Notes: a model not told the origin generated them from the letters alone. A DNA stretch of 38,921 nucleotides from a virus (IMGVR_UViG_3300042695_001486:1-38921); one strand, 5' to 3'; positions 22,942 to 30,856 are shown, counted from the first letter of the stretch. Translations and numbers: made by a program.

Positions 22942-23253
22942 TTACTTAACAGTTACTTCAACTGAGTAATTTGCCGATTGAAATTCATTCATATCAGGGG
23001 AGTAGTAAATGGCTTGAGTAATAAGTGCCTCAATCGCTTGTCTTATTCCTGATATTCCAAAGATTGTTTGAATATACTCCCAATCAAATTCAGATTCAGC
23101 CTCGAAATTAGGTTCTGAACCTTCCGCTATCCTACTCATTTCAGGCCATAGGCTTGAATGACCACAGCAGGATACATGGATGAATACTTTGCCTGTTTTG
23201 TACTTGCACTTTGCAATGTTGATAAGACGGATTTTTTGATTTTCTGAAAACAT
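22942..23253 (-). CDS. Hypothetical protein (103 aa)
   Basis: Contains a SCCGHS stretch near residues 28-33 and an acidic middle. No recognised family. It lies directly downstream of the sliding-clamp gene, with a tRNA-like minihelix between them. Confidence 0.6.
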   Translation of the reverse strand: MFSENQKIRLINIAKCKYKTGKVFIHVSCCGHSSLWPEMSRIAEGSEPNFEAESEFDWEYIQTIFGISGIRQAIEALITQAIYYSPDMNEFQSANYSVEVTVK

Positions 23254-23285
23254 ACTTACTTTGGTTAAATTGTGAAATTGTTAGT

Positions 23286-23333
23286 TCCGGATGTAGGAAT
23301 CGAACCTGCCTGAATACCCTTTGTAAATCCGGA
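23286..23333 (-). ncRNA. tRNA-like minihelix 2
   Basis: Minus strand: TCCGGAT, 17 bases, GCAGG, loop TTCGATT, CCTAC, then ATCCGGA. The acceptor-like stem is 7 perfect pairs. The T-arm has 4 of 5 pairs and a canonical T-loop (TTCRANY). There is no room for D or anticodon arms. It lies between the clamp stop (23347) and the next gene (23253). Confidence 0.5.
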
Positions 23334-23346
23334 TTAGCCTGATTAA

Positions 23347-24369
23347 TTACTCTGCATACGAACTAAGCATCACAGGCATTATTAGCATATTTGAATTAAT
23401 CCGTCCACATCTGTTTGGAGTAGTAAGATTAAGTTCAATTACATTCCCCTTGCAATCCTTCAGGCACTCAATAAGGAATTTCGCATTAAATCCAAATTCC
23501 ATTCCGGTTTCTCCATTCCATTCACAGGGGATATTCGTGCTGAATTCTTTAGCGTAGTCAATATCTTGAGTAGAAATAGTCATTTTCTCACTTGTAAGCG
23601 ACAAACGGACTTGGTGGGTAGTTTTGTCTGCATATTTATCACAAGCTTGTAATCCGCTTATAATTGCCTGTTTCCCTACCTTAACAATCGTTTCAGTTAG
23701 TTCCGGAATTACATGCCAATAATCCGGATATTTGTCATCTATTAGCCGGGTTTGCAGGTATCCATATTCTAATTGAATACGGGCAATTTCGTGCAATTCG
23801 TTGATTTCAATTGTACGGATTTCATTGCAGAATTTTTGTGCAACAATTAATGGCAAAACTATTCCCGGATTTCCTTCTTTATGGTACGGATTGGGTTCAA
23901 ATTTCATTCTGTGAGCATCTGTTGAACAAATATCTTTGCCTACGAATATCCCATTCATAGCAGGTTTGTGTTCTTCTTTTGATGCAAATGGAGTGAAATC
24001 GGTTAAAACAGGTAAGGTAGTTTTGATACCGGGCTTGAATTCAGCAATTTTTGGAAAGTCATCAGGATTTTGCCCTACGATTTTCATAGTCATATCCCCG
24101 GTACTGAATACGATTTCGCAATTTTCACCTACCTGCATTTCGACAATTCTATTCCCTAAAGTTTTAAGGGTATCCATAAACTCCCTAAAATCAATACAGA
24201 TTTCAGGTAGGTTTTTGTAGGGAATATGTACGGTTTGCTCAAGGTTTGTTCCTGTAAATCCGGTTGAATCTAATTTTACACATTCACAAATATGTAGTGT
24301 GTGGCGTTTTGGAATTACTACCTGCATTGGAGATAGCATTTTGATTAAGAAAGAAGGATTGATTTTCAT
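23347..24369 (-). CDS. dnaN: DNA polymerase III beta subunit-like sliding clamp
   Basis: 340 aa, slightly shorter than bacterial DnaN (about 366). Clamp signatures: FREFMDTLKTL near 43, STDAHRMKF near 150, DDKYPDYWHVIPE near 212, FNAKFLIECLKD near 293 and the C-terminal SNMLIMPVML. It would form the ring that tethers a polymerase and other factors to phage DNA. A phage-encoded bacterial-type clamp is notable. Two other products here carry possible docking motifs (QINMF and QMSMF). No polymerase was recognised in the window, so it may serve the host polymerase. Confidence 0.88.
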   Translation of the reverse strand: MKINPSFLIKMLSPMQVVIPKRHTLHICECVKLDSTGFTGTNLEQTVHIPYKNLPEICIDFREFMDTLKTLGNRIVEMQVGENCEIVFSTGDMTMKIVGQNPDDFPKIAEFKPGIKTTLPVLTDFTPFASKEEHKPAMNGIFVGKDICSTDAHRMKFEPNPYHKEGNPGIVLPLIVAQKFCNEIRTIEINELHEIARIQLEYGYLQTRLIDDKYPDYWHVIPELTETIVKVGKQAIISGLQACDKYADKTTHQVRLSLTSEKMTISTQDIDYAKEFSTNIPCEWNGETGMEFGFNAKFLIECLKDCKGNVIELNLTTPNRCGRINSNMLIMPVMLSSYAE

Positions 24370-24392
24370 TGGTTTTTGGTTTGAGGGTGAAA

Positions 24393-24878
24393 TTATAAAT
24401 TACATTCATCTGCAAAGGAGTAATACTCATTCCCTTCAGGGCTTAGAATGATATGGTCAAGCAATTTGATTTCTAACAGGATACACGCTTGTTTTAACTT
24501 AGTGGTAATATCTAAGTCTGCCTGTGAAGGTTTTAGGCTACCTGAAGGGTGATTATGGCAAATAATCAACTGACTTGCACCTGATAATATGGCTGCCCTT
24601 AGAATATATTGAACATCAACAACGGTTGCAACTGCTGAACCTTCTGAAACTTTCAGGAATCCCAATACTTTATTACCCTTATCAATGAGCAAAACAGAAA
24701 ATATTTCTTTTTGCTCAATCATTCCTAATTGTTCATAAAACATTCTTAGTATTTTATGGGAATCCTGCGAACTTCTCAAACATTCTCTATCTGAAGGTTT
24801 TACCTTTGTCCGGTAATTTACTGACACTTCAGCAACACCCGATAAGTCTGTGATTAACTGTTTAATTTGTGGTTTCAT
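24393..24878 (-). CDS. radC: RadC-like JAB/MPN domain protein
   Basis: 161 aa. The JAB metalloprotease core is complete: E52 (EIFSVLLID), the HNHPSGSLKPSQADLDIT motif near 106-123 with both His and the later Asp, and an internal DHIILS strand. The N-terminal HhH domain of full RadC is missing, as is usual in mobile-element copies. Its role in the element is unknown despite the historical repair name. It lies 23 bases downstream of the 71-aa gene and upstream of the clamp. Confidence 0.85.
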   Translation of the reverse strand: MKPQIKQLITDLSGVAEVSVNYRTKVKPSDRECLRSSQDSHKILRMFYEQLGMIEQKEIFSVLLIDKGNKVLGFLKVSEGSAVATVVDVQYILRAAILSGASQLIICHNHPSGSLKPSQADLDITTKLKQACILLEIKLLDHIILSPEGNEYYSFADECNL

Positions 24879-24883
24879 TGGTT

Positions 24884-25099
24884 TTATTGGTTTGAGGGTG
24901 AAAGTGAAAAAAACAAGTGAAGGGTATTGGTGTTTTTTACTAATATTCCATAATTATATCCGAATGGTTCCCATTCTTTAATAATCATTTTTTCTAAATT
25001 GTCCTTTGTTTCATTCCCTAAATTTGGGTGCCAAATTTGCATCCCTGCATTTTGGAAGGGAAATTCAGAGTAATTGTTAATAATTTCAATGGTTATCAT
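24884..25099 (-). CDS. Small hypothetical protein (71 aa)
   Basis: Asn/Glu-rich mixed alpha/beta protein with no recognised motif. Its ATG is preceded by the ACCAATAAAACC leader shared across this operon. It lies between the ParB-like and RadC-like genes. Confidence 0.55.
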   Translation of the reverse strand: MITIEIINNYSEFPFQNAGMQIWHPNLGNETKDNLEKMIIKEWEPFGYNYGILVKNTNTLHLFFSLSPSNQ

Positions 25100-25127
25100 T
25101 GGTTTTATTGGTGAATAGGTGAATTGA

Positions 25128-25928
25128 TTAATTACTGATTTCCTGTTTTACATTCAGGACAATAGAACTTACAGGAATATTACCCTGGATGGCCTCCCAA
25201 ATGAGCAAAATTGAGTCAATACCTGTTTTAGCATGGAGTTCTATCAATACCCGTTCTGCTTGTTCTAATCCCTTAGCAGGTGATTTTACAGGGGAACTTT
25301 GCCCGGTGATTCCTTTGCTTTCCTGTATGGTTTTTTTAACTTTTGCAGGACTGATTTTGCCTGTGGTTTGATCCTTTGCGGAATTGATAATTTCCAATAA
25401 TTCAGATTCAGAATCCGTTTGCTTCATAGCTTGAATAACTACTGAACTTGATACATTTCCCTCCGTTATCATTTCCTGAATGATTCCAGGGGCATAAGAT
25501 AGGGCCAAAATATCCCGGATATATTGTTCGCTGAATGTACATCTTTTGCAGATTTCAGGTATTGTCTGCCCTGATAACTCAAGGTCCTGCAAAACTTTGC
25601 CCAATTCCAGGGGAGTAAGTGATTTTCCCGAGTTTCCGTTAATCTGTAAATATAGGCTGTCTGCTTCGCTGAATTCTGATTCTGATTTTACTAAGCAAGG
25701 TACAGGAAATTCAAATCCCTGTAAATTTAGTTCCTGCAATGCCCGGAACCGTCGGAACCCGTCCCTTATATGGAATAATCCGTCCGGACCTTCAAATCCC
25801 TCCAGTGGTTTAATAATGCCATTTGTACGGATGTTCTCCGCAAGGTTCTGAATATCCCCGTAATCATTTCGGGAATTAATTTGCTCATTGGAAACGAGCT
25901 GCGAGAATTGAAATGTTTTTAATTGCAT
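25128..25928 (-). CDS. ParB/Srx-fold nuclease-like protein
   Basis: 266 aa from the ATG at 25928, which sits 4 bases after the previous stop; 25988 would overlap that gene. The N-terminal ParB-type domain shows LAENIRTNGIIKPLEG and RDGFRRFRALQEL (GxxR-like box). A helical domain (about 105-170) has the HTH-like TIPEICKRCTFSEQYIRDIL. A variable Ser/Lys-rich region and a C-terminal helical part follow. ParB-family proteins in phages and mobile elements act in partition, DNA binding or DNA nicking. No ParA was seen, so partition is not favoured. Confidence 0.82.
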   Translation of the reverse strand: MQLKTFQFSQLVSNEQINSRNDYGDIQNLAENIRTNGIIKPLEGFEGPDGLFHIRDGFRRFRALQELNLQGFEFPVPCLVKSESEFSEADSLYLQINGNSGKSLTPLELGKVLQDLELSGQTIPEICKRCTFSEQYIRDILALSYAPGIIQEMITEGNVSSSVVIQAMKQTDSESELLEIINSAKDQTTGKISPAKVKKTIQESKGITGQSSPVKSPAKGLEQAERVLIELHAKTGIDSILLIWEAIQGNIPVSSIVLNVKQEISN

Positions 25929-25932
25929 GGTT

Positions 25933-26262
25933 TTATTGGTTAAGTGGAAATTGTGAAAATACTGAACCTGTTTCCCTTGTTTCAACAAGTTCTAAGTTTA
26001 TTTCGGAAATTGAATAGTATTCAATTAACAAGGCGTTCTCAATCATTTCAATAGGTTCTGGTAACTTTATGCCTTCATACTTATAGATTCGTATGCAGGT
26101 AGATTTTTCGTTTATTCCTATCCATTTATTCGCCTCTTCTTTTGCATCAGGTATCCAATTTTCTAATTGTTCTAATGCCTGTGAATAATCAGGGAATGAT
26201 TCTATAAATGTATCCCCGTTCTGTGCTGAATACTCGCAAAAATAAATGATAATTTTTTTCAT
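25933..26262 (-). CDS. Hypothetical protein (109 aa)
   Basis: Soluble alpha/beta protein with a hydrophobic first strand and an ALEQLENWIPDAKEEANKWI helix. No family recognised. Sits 4 bases upstream of the ParB-like gene in an operon with short leaders. Confidence 0.6.
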   Translation of the reverse strand: MKKIIIYFCEYSAQNGDTFIESFPDYSQALEQLENWIPDAKEEANKWIGINEKSTCIRIYKYEGIKLPEPIEMIENALLIEYYSISEINLELVETRETGSVFSQFPLNQ

Positions 26263-26277
26263 GGTTTTATTATTGGT

Positions 26278-26457
26278 TTATAGGGTGAATGATGCGACAA
26301 AACGGTTTTTTACTTTTTTGACCTGAACTTTAGAAAATAATCCCTTTGAATTGTGGACTAATAATTCTGAGTCAATCCGGTAACTTTGGGAGTAAAAAAA
26401 CTCATTCAAAAGTTTTTCGAGTCCCTCAATAGTGGGTGATGATGCTATTTTTTGCAT
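26278..26457 (-). CDS. Small hypothetical protein (59 aa)
   Basis: The start at 26457, 4 bases after the upstream stop, is preferred to 26517 inside the previous gene. Helix then beta hairpin (LLVHNSKGLFSKVQVKKVKN). It resembles small DNA-binding or dimerising folds, but nothing specific is recognised. Confidence 0.55.
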   Translation of the reverse strand: MQKIASSPTIEGLEKLLNEFFYSQSYRIDSELLVHNSKGLFSKVQVKKVKNRFVASFTL

Positions 26458-26461
26458 GGTT

Positions 26462-26668
26462 TTATAATTGAATAACACTACAATTGTACGGAATATCCCG
26501 TAACTCGATACGGCCATAATTGGAACTGTAATATCCCTGTGATGAATATCTATTCCGGAAATTAATTAAGGCCCTTAGTACCTGGATATGTCCTTTGTAA
26601 ACGGTTTGTTCTCTGTTTAAATCAAATCCATCGGGTGATAAGATTCTGAATTTTGGTAATTTTTTCAT
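26462..26668 (-). CDS. Small basic protein (68 aa)
   Basis: Arg/Tyr-rich with a beta-type C-terminal half (YYSSNYGRIELRDIPYN). No family recognised. Directly downstream of tRNA-like minihelix 3. Confidence 0.55.
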   Translation of the reverse strand: MKKLPKFRILSPDGFDLNREQTVYKGHIQVLRALINFRNRYSSQGYYSSNYGRIELRDIPYNCSVIQL

Positions 26669-26700
26669 AGGTGATTATTGGTTTTAAGGTGAAATTTTAG

Positions 26701-26745
26701 GGGAATAGCAGGGAATCGAACCCTGCTAAATTTCCAAACATTCCC
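26701..26745 (-). ncRNA. tRNA-like minihelix 3
   Basis: Minus strand: GGGAAT, 12 bases, AGCAGGG, loop TTCGATT, CCCTGCT, then ATTCCC. Outer stem 6 perfect pairs, inner stem 7 perfect pairs, loop canonical for a tRNA T-loop. 13 pairs in total, stacked without a gap on the 3' side. No D or anticodon arm. It lies between the 26757 and 26668 genes. Confidence 0.55.
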
Positions 26746-26756
26746 GGAAATAGGTT

Positions 26757-27194
26757 TTAATTACCTATGTAATTTTTATAGGTTTTTTTGGAAAGGTTCC
26801 GCTTGAAATAGGCCCTTAGCGTATCCCCTGTATTATAAATGTGATTCCCGTCTTTGTCCGTTTCTTCTCTCAGGTTATCCCATATAATTGATTTTAGTGC
26901 CTGACAAGCTGCGGGCCTGTATTCTGTGGGGAAATATTGACCGGTACAGTATTTTAATTCCTGTGATTCATTCAAAGTCAACCGTCCGGAATTCTTACTC
27001 AAGTATTCAGTTAATTTTTGATCTAAATCTGAACCCAACCGGATAAAAGCAAGGCTCAACAATTCTCTAAAGTCGTGTAGGTCCTTTGTAATTTCACGCA
27101 TTTCAGCGAAATAAATTTTACGGTCCCCATAGTCGGCAAATGATAAGCCTGGTTTTTGATTTGCGAATTGGATTAATTTTTCTACTGTGTTCAT
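26757..27194 (-). CDS. Conserved-type hypothetical protein (145 aa)
   Basis: Helical protein with blocks I associate with Bacteroidota mobile elements (FANQKPGLSFADYGD near the start; ITKDLHDFRELL near 35). It may bind nucleic acid, but no catalytic motif is visible. The function is unknown. Confidence 0.65.
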   Translation of the reverse strand: MNTVEKLIQFANQKPGLSFADYGDRKIYFAEMREITKDLHDFRELLSLAFIRLGSDLDQKLTEYLSKNSGRLTLNESQELKYCTGQYFPTEYRPAACQALKSIIWDNLREETDKDGNHIYNTGDTLRAYFKRNLSKKTYKNYIGN

Positions 27195-27252
27195 TTTGGT
27201 TTTAATTAGGTGAATATCCCGGATGCCGTCCGGTACGGTTTTAAATGGTTAA

Positions 27253-27423
27253 TTAATGATTTTGGGCAAATTTCCAAACATTGTAATAAGTGGTCAAATA
27301 GCCTGAATTTTCGTACTTTGATTCTAAAAACCTGTTAAGGCTCATTATATCAAAATATCCCTCTGATGTGTACTCAAATAGCAATTGAGTGAATAGGTTT
27401 TTTTCTTTTGGAGTTAAAAACAT
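27253..27423 (-). CDS. Small hypothetical protein (56 aa)
   Basis: A short gene in an otherwise empty 252-base gap. ATG follows the shared leader (ATAATTTCACCCTTAAAACC upstream). Predicted helix-helix with a C-terminal WKFAQNH. A 15-base stretch near its 3' end recurs inside tRNA-like minihelix 3. Confidence 0.5.
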   Translation of the reverse strand: MFLTPKEKNLFTQLLFEYTSEGYFDIMSLNRFLESKYENSGYLTTYYNVWKFAQNH

Positions 27424-27446
27424 GGTGAACGGTTTTAAGGGTGAAA

Positions 27447-27791
27447 TTATGCCTGATTAGTTTGTATTAATCTTTCCTGAATGGTCATATTACTAACTAT
27501 TCGGATATAACTTTCGATGTCATCAGGTTCGCAGCAAAATAGGCCCCGGTAATCATCTAAAAAATAGTTGATAATTAGGGATTGAATTTTTGCCCATTGA
27601 TGCACCTTGAAATCTATCTCAAAGTAATAACGGGCAAGCTCAGTATCATTTTCAAATGTCCGGACCGAGTTAACATCGTCCCAAAATGTTGAATAATCTT
27701 CTGACTCTCTCATAGGATAATCAAAATACATTCTTGCAGGCATTGTGTGCGGTACCCTCAGTACGGCAAAATGGTTTTTTGTGGTTTGCAT
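27447..27791 (-). CDS. Hypothetical protein (114 aa)
   Basis: Acidic soluble protein with aromatic patches (RMYFDYPMRESEDYSTFWDD) and a CCEPDD motif. No family recognised. Second gene of the minus operon. Confidence 0.6.
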   Translation of the reverse strand: MQTTKNHFAVLRVPHTMPARMYFDYPMRESEDYSTFWDDVNSVRTFENDTELARYYFEIDFKVHQWAKIQSLIINYFLDDYRGLFCCEPDDIESYIRIVSNMTIQERLIQTNQA

Positions 27792-27823
27792 AAGTGAAAT
27801 TGATTAAGTGGTGAATGATTAAA

Positions 27824-28114
27824 TTAGGAATATTTGTAAGCAATTACGGCATCTTCGCCACATTTTGAAATTGCTATGAAATAGGCTGAAAAAAAGGTAT
27901 CGCAATAAAATCCGCAAAAAATACCCGGTTTATTAATTCTCATAAACATTGACAAAGGTAAAATTTCGGACCTTTCCGAGTTAATAACAAAGGATTCATT
28001 CTCTAATTCTGATGGACTCAAATAGTCCATTTCCTGACCTACTTTGATTTGGTCATCAAATGATAAGTCCCAAAAGGATAAAACAGGTGAACGAAAATAA
28101 AATGATGTTTTCAT
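27824..28114 (-). CDS. First gene of the minus operon, hypothetical (96 aa)
   Basis: Start at ATG 28114, about 32 bases after the predicted transcription start; the longer frame to 28189 runs through the promoter and is rejected. Small soluble protein with a Phe/Tyr/Cys-rich second half (FCGFYCDTFFSAYFIAIS). Function unknown. Confidence 0.6.
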   Translation of the reverse strand: MKTSFYFRSPVLSFWDLSFDDQIKVGQEMDYLSPSELENESFVINSERSEILPLSMFMRINKPGIFCGFYCDTFFSAYFIAISKCGEDAVIAYKYS

Positions 28115-28152
28115 AAGTGATAAATGATTAAGTGAATGATTAATAACGAGGG

Positions 28153-28183
28153 CAAATGTATAACGCCATTTTATTAAAAGCAA
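28153..28183 (-). promoter_or_regulatory. Promoter of the clamp/RadC/ParB operon
   Basis: On the minus strand: TTG (28183-28181), a 20-base spacer, then TACATTTG (28160-28153), a full -7 match. Expected start about 28146, giving a leader of about 30 bases to the ATG at 28114. No terminator lies in between, unlike the two kissing-loop leaders. Confidence 0.7.
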
Positions 28184-28470
28184 TAGCATTTATAAAATAA
28201 TCTAAAAATAATTTATAACAGCCTGATTATCAACCAAAAAAAATTTTAATGAATAATAAAATCTAATTTAATTAATCCTCTCTCAAACGAATAACCGTGC
28301 CAGCAAACGAAATTAAGGACCTGAATAAAAACCAGTATCAAATCAACCAGGCACAAAGGACGGAATAGGTTAATCTTTGATCTGGTTGAATGGAATGAGG
28401 GAAGGGAGGTAATTTCCGCATCCTTTGTACAAAGGGAAAGTAAGGAAATTTTTCAACCTTAAATTTATTC

Positions 28471-28490
28471 AACCGAACCGAACCGAACCG
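28471..28490 (+). repeat. Tandem AACCG repeat (4 copies)
   Basis: Four perfect head-to-tail AACCG units, followed by AACCCGGAAC. Located in the divergent region beside AT-rich DNA. It could be a protein-binding site or slippage-prone DNA. Confidence 0.6.
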
Positions 28491-29239
28491 AACCCGGAAC
28501 GAATAACCCAATACATAATACCATTTTACCAATAACCTGTACTTATAAGTTATATTATGTTAATTAAACTTTCCTTCATAGGTTAATAGGTTGATAAACA
28601 AGCAATTAAGGAACGATTGATACCGGATTCAATAAAGTATTATTAAGGGACTGACAAGGTGGCACAAGGCAAGCCCCTGCAAAGGATAGGAATGCACGAA
28701 ATTAGGGACCCCCCTTTGCCGTTTTGCGGATTTCGGATTTTCGCCACAGCCAGCGGAGGGGGTGCTTTTATATAATCATACCCCCACTTCACATACGAAG
28801 TTTGTTTCGATAATTCGGATTGCGTTTCATGGCTTTGGGGTTTCTCGCCCGAAATTGCTACTACCGGATTTTGCACTGCTAAAAAAATCACGCACACCCC
28901 CAAATGAGGATTTGTTCGTCATGGAAGGGCAGGGATTGCAGGGCATGAAAATGCGAACAAACCGCAATGCGTGGGGAATGAAATTTAAAGCGGCTGGAAG
29001 TTGGGATGATTGTTATTCAGGGTATCGGTAATTATTGTGTTTGCAAAACGACCACCCCGAAAAAATGAATGAGGGCAAATTGGGAGTTATGAACCGAAAT
29101 GAATTTTTGAGTGGGTGGGTGGGAGTAGTGTGTTTTTGAGTTTAAGTGCTGTGGTTAGTTTAGTTTGTGGGTTAAGCACTAAACGATAAAAATGATAGGC
29201 TGAAGGGAAGGGAAGCGGAGGTGGAGTTCGTATAACAGG

Positions 29240-29287
29240 GATGTGCTATTGATTAAAAACAGTAAGTAAAAAACTGCGAAGCACATC
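29240..29287. other. Long hairpin in divergent region
   Basis: GATGTGC (29240-29246) pairs with GCACATC (29281-29287), enclosing an inner CAGT/ACTG stem. There is no T-run, so it is not a typical terminator. It lies about 120 bases upstream of the 29405-29435 promoter. Confidence 0.4.
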
Positions 29288-29404
29288 TAAGATAAGGGGC
29301 TTTTGTAACTGCTTGATACTCAGTATTTGGGTTGCTAAAAAGTGCCTCAAAAACCACAGTTTCTTGTCGTTTTCGGAAAAATAATTACACAAATTGAACG
29401 CTTT

Positions 29405-29435
29405 TTTGTTTTTTGTTTCAATCTTGCTAACTTTG
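29405..29435 (+). promoter_or_regulatory. Promoter of the SSB operon
   Basis: TTTG (29405-29408), a 19-base spacer, TAACTTTG (29428-29435): full Bacteroidota consensus. The transcription start should be about 29441, leaving a leader of only about 10 bases before the ATG at 29450. This also argues against the longer upstream start of that gene. Confidence 0.75.
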
Positions 29436-29449
29436 TGATATTAATTATT

Positions 29450-29878
29450 ATGGATAGTGATAAAGTAGTTAATGAGGCTGAATTGAGTCCGTATTGCGGT
29501 AATAGGTATAGGTATGTCAGGTATTACAATGACAGTATCTTTAGCCTTAACTTCATGAGTGATAGTGAGTTCAGGTTATTTCGTTCATTGCTTTTCCATA
29601 GTGATGTTTTAAGTAACTGCGTTATGCTTTGTGATAGCAGGGTTAGGTTTGATGTAATAGGAATTGCTTATAGGGGTATTGATAGTTGGGATGGGAATGT
29701 CAGGAGGTATCAGAGGGATATGAAGGTATTGAAGGCTAAAAGGTTGGTATTGAGTAGTAATAGTGTAACAGGTCGTAGGAGTGTTATGGTAAATCCGAGA
29801 GTTGCCTTTGCAGGGGATTTTCATGACAGGAAAAGGGCTATTCAGATTTGGGATAGGTTGTTTGGTAGTAAGGTATAG
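29450..29878 (+). CDS. RepL-like winged-helix protein (142 aa)
   Basis: The start at 29450 is set by the promoter just upstream. The pattern fits small winged-helix replication/regulatory proteins of the RepL type: a helical FRLFRSLLFHS block, an RRYQRDMKVLKAKRLVLSSN recognition region, a beta wing with RRSVMVNPRVAFAGD and a final KRAIQIWDRLFG. As first gene of an early-type operon it may be a replication or transcription regulator. Family assignment is tentative. Confidence 0.6.
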   Translation: MDSDKVVNEAELSPYCGNRYRYVRYYNDSIFSLNFMSDSEFRLFRSLLFHSDVLSNCVMLCDSRVRFDVIGIAYRGIDSWDGNVRRYQRDMKVLKAKRLVLSSNSVTGRRSVMVNPRVAFAGDFHDRKRAIQIWDRLFGSKV

Positions 29879-29880
29879 TT

Positions 29881-30090
29881 ATGGAAGAAAATAAGGAACC
29901 AATTGAATTAAGCGAAGCAGACATGAAGTGGGTGAAGGATGTTGCGTTTAACGAGTTTAGCGGAAAGACAGACGAGGAGTTAGGTGATAGATGTGTGAAT
30001 TGCGTGAAGTTTGGGGGTGATGGTGTTTGTGTTGAGAGTAAATTGGTTGTATTAAAGACTGACTGCTGTTGGTTGTTTGAGGGTAAGTAA
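29881..30090 (+). CDS. Small acidic Cys protein (69 aa)
   Basis: Six cysteines in the second half (CVNCVKFG, then CV, then DCCW), suggesting a small metal site. Starts 2 bases after the previous gene. Its function is unknown. Confidence 0.6.
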   Translation: MEENKEPIELSEADMKWVKDVAFNEFSGKTDEELGDRCVNCVKFGGDGVCVESKLVVLKTDCCWLFEGK

Positions 30091-30105
30091 GTTTAAAGTA
30101 AGTAT

Positions 30106-30420
30106 ATGGTAGCACTTGGGTTTTTGATTTTCTCTGGTTTTGTTGCAGTTAATCTGTCTTGGTATCTCTACTTAGCAAGAAAAGAGGAGGAACATAAAAA
30201 GGTTTGCCGTGTATATGATAGGGTAATTGAATCAAGGGATAAGGACATAGAAAATCTGCAAAGTAAATCCATCTTATTCGATAAGACTATCATTCCGGTA
30301 GGTATGACCGAGGAGGAGTTTATTGAAAAAGTTAGGTTAGGAGAACCTGTTGGTGTAGCATTGGGTGGCAGGTCTATTGAAGATTGCATTGCCTACATCA
30401 ACAAATCTTTTATTAAGTAA
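30106..30420 (+). CDS. Single-pass membrane protein (104 aa)
   Basis: N-terminal hydrophobic segment (about residues 3-24), then a charged helix and a small alpha/beta part with GEPVGVALGGRS. The ATG is preceded by AAAGTAAGTAT, the same sequence as before the SSB-like gene. No family recognised. Confidence 0.6.
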   Translation: MVALGFLIFSGFVAVNLSWYLYLARKEEEHKKVCRVYDRVIESRDKDIENLQSKSILFDKTIIPVGMTEEEFIEKVRLGEPVGVALGGRSIEDCIAYINKSFIK

Positions 30421-30442
30421 AATTGTAAACAAAAGTAAGTAT

Positions 30443-30856
30443 ATGGCAAATTCAAATTCATTGTATTCAGAGTTCCATCAGGGCTTAAAGCCTGGGCAAG
30501 GAGTATGTAATGTAAACCACAAAACTGCTGGTGATAAAAAACCTGCTATTGATGCCGTTGTTCGTTTCCCTTTCAAAATTGTAACTGACGAAGGAGAAGT
30601 GTTAGAAGCAGGAACTCTAATGAAGTTCAGTTTTTGGGCAAGAGAAAGTAAGAGTGGTAAATTGTGGTACTCAGGAGGAGTATCTGCATTGGGGGAGAAG
30701 TTTTATCGTGGTGGTTCTTCAACAGGAAATGGGAATACGGGCGTTCCTACTACATCGACTCCCAATTCTGCTACCGCAACTGGAGCATCTGGCCCAACCC
30801 ATACTACGGCCCATGGACATTCTTCACAGACTACGGACGACGACCTTCCGTTCTAA
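30443..30856 (+). CDS. SSB-like single-stranded DNA-binding protein
   Basis: Start at ATG 30443 (137 aa); 30365 would lie in the previous gene. A beta-rich N-terminal domain (about 1-95) is compatible with an OB fold. A Gly/Thr/Ser/His-rich linker follows, and then the canonical acidic tip TTDDDLPF. This tip recruits repair and replication proteins in bacterial SSBs. Direct similarity of the core to SSB cannot be judged by eye, so the call rests on layout and tip. Fits the replication set encoded elsewhere in the window. Confidence 0.65.
   Translation: MANSNSLYSEFHQGLKPGQGVCNVNHKTAGDKKPAIDAVVRFPFKIVTDEGEVLEAGTLMKFSFWARESKSGKLWYSGGVSALGEKFYRGGSSTGNGNTGVPTTSTPNSATATGASGPTHTTAHGHSSQTTDDDLPF

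Larger units (their letters stand above)
28190..29404. other. Long divergent non-coding region
   Basis: About 1.2 kb with no convincing gene, between the leftward clamp operon and the rightward SSB operon. It holds an AT-rich start, an AACCG tandem repeat (28471-28490), a segment of visibly higher G+C (about 28640-28960) with overlapping open frames on both strands, GTGGG runs near 29115, and a long hairpin at 29240-29287. It could hold a second origin, a transfer or packaging site, or acquired DNA; the sequence does not decide. Confidence 0.5.

Noticed and set aside
28338-28532. Minus-strand 64-codon frame
   Set aside because: It runs through the AACCG tandem repeat and gives repetitive Arg/Phe/Gly sequence. 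Likely chance.
28643-29031. Two overlapping open frames on opposite strands (28643-28903 minus, 28762-29031 plus)
   Set aside because: Neither has a good start region or a domain. They overlap each other in a compositionally odd segment, so no gene is called, though the island is flagged.
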